Shown here in pieces: positions 5,807-6,105 of a stretch of 6,105 nucleotides of DNA. Source of the stretch: Bacteroidota bacterium (GTDB lineage: Bacteria > Bacteroidota > Bacteroidia > B-17B0 > Aurantibacillaceae). Below the pieces are notes generated by a model. It was not told the DNA's origin and did not search any database. It saw nothing but the letters and a program-made list of their open reading frames with translations. The position numbers and the translations under genes are program-made. The stretch is from assembly GCA_025359355.1 (NCBI GenBank), contig JANYGR010000344.1, forward strand, positions 1-6,105. Reading direction: 5' to 3'. How positions within the stretch are numbered: the first letter of the stretch is position 1; every line of letters starts with the position of its first letter.

Positions 5807-6105
5807 ATGAAACAGCTATATTTTCTAATTCTATTTATTATTAGCACATGTTTTAACGCTCAAGAATTAACTCAAACTATCAGAGGTATAGTTATAGATA
5901 AACAAACGCAAAGTCCTTTACCTGGTGCAATTATAAGTATACTCAATACAAATCCTATTAATGCAACTACAAGTGATGAAAATGGAAAGTTTCGTTTAGA
6001 GCATATTCCTTTAGGAAGAAAACAATTAAAAATTTCGTTATTATCCTACAAAGAAAAATCGCAAACCGTTGTATTATCAAGTGGAAAAGAAACTGTATTA
6101 AATAT
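5807..6105 (+). CDS. Carboxypeptidase-regulatory-like domain protein, likely TonB-dependent receptor, 5' part
   Basis: The first 99 codons of an open frame run off the window end. Residues 1-18 form a signal peptide, with a hydrophobic core LYFLILFIIS and likely cleavage NA|QE. Residues about 25-99 match the carboxypeptidase-D regulatory-like (CarboxypepD_reg-like) beta-sandwich: IRGIVIDKQTQSPLPGA (25-41), TTSDENGKFRLEHIPLGR (53-70), a strand LKISLLSYKEK, and SSGKETVLN near the edge. In Bacteroidota this domain is most often the N-terminal extension of TonB-dependent outer-membrane receptors, where a plug and barrel would follow. It can also precede other surface proteins, so the receptor call depends on sequence outside the window. 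The gene is separated from the SGNH gene by a strong terminator and has its own candidate promoter, so it is a separate transcription unit. Confidence 0.85.
   Translation, partial: MKQLYFLILFIISTCFNAQELTQTIRGIVIDKQTQSPLPGAIISILNTNPINATTSDENGKFRLEHIPLGRKQLKISLLSYKEKSQTVVLSSGKETVLN

Overview
The window looks like chromosomal DNA of a member of the Bacteroidota, probably Flavobacteriia or a close relative. The evidence is the strongly AT-rich base composition, the absence of Shine-Dalgarno sequences before the start codons, a TAnnTTTG-type -7 box, and the gene families present: a FadL-type porin paired with an SGNH-hydrolase lipoprotein, and a carboxypeptidase-regulatory-domain/TonB-dependent receptor beginning. 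All genes are on the + strand. I see no phage genes, transposase, CRISPR array, tRNA or rRNA.

Left block (1-2859): positions 1-9 may be the last codons of etfB. A 137-bp spacer follows, holding an imperfect inverted repeat with three 9-bp tandem units. Next comes a complete etfA (electron transfer flavoprotein alpha subunit). Three tightly packed genes follow, with spacings of 1 bp, a 1-bp overlap and 4 bp. The first encodes a hotdog-fold acyl-CoA thioesterase fused to a complete acyl-CoA-binding protein (ACBP) domain. The other two encode diverged DUF4442-type hotdog proteins. The arrangement reads as an acyl-CoA handling operon: ETF takes electrons from acyl-CoA dehydrogenases, while the hotdog and ACBP proteins bind or hydrolyse acyl-CoAs.

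Middle spacer (2860-3000): an AT-rich perfect 13-bp hairpin overlaps the last stop codon, and a 12-bp GC-cored palindrome follows directly. The spacer probably separates two transcription units.

Right block (3001-5682): a FadL/OmpP1-type outer-membrane channel with signal peptide is followed 20 bp later by a lipoprotein SGNH/GDSL hydrolase. The pair ends at a clear intrinsic terminator. A plausible joint role is release of acyl chains from external lipid esters and uptake of fatty acids or other hydrophobic molecules.

Right edge (5683-6105): a spacer with a perfect TAnnTTTG box leads into the first 99 codons of an exported protein with a carboxypeptidase-regulatory-like domain, very probably a TonB-dependent outer-membrane receptor cut by the window end.

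The most notable item is the thioesterase-ACBP fusion. It retains all four canonical CoA-ligand residues and has an internal ATG exactly where a free-standing 88-residue ACBP would begin.
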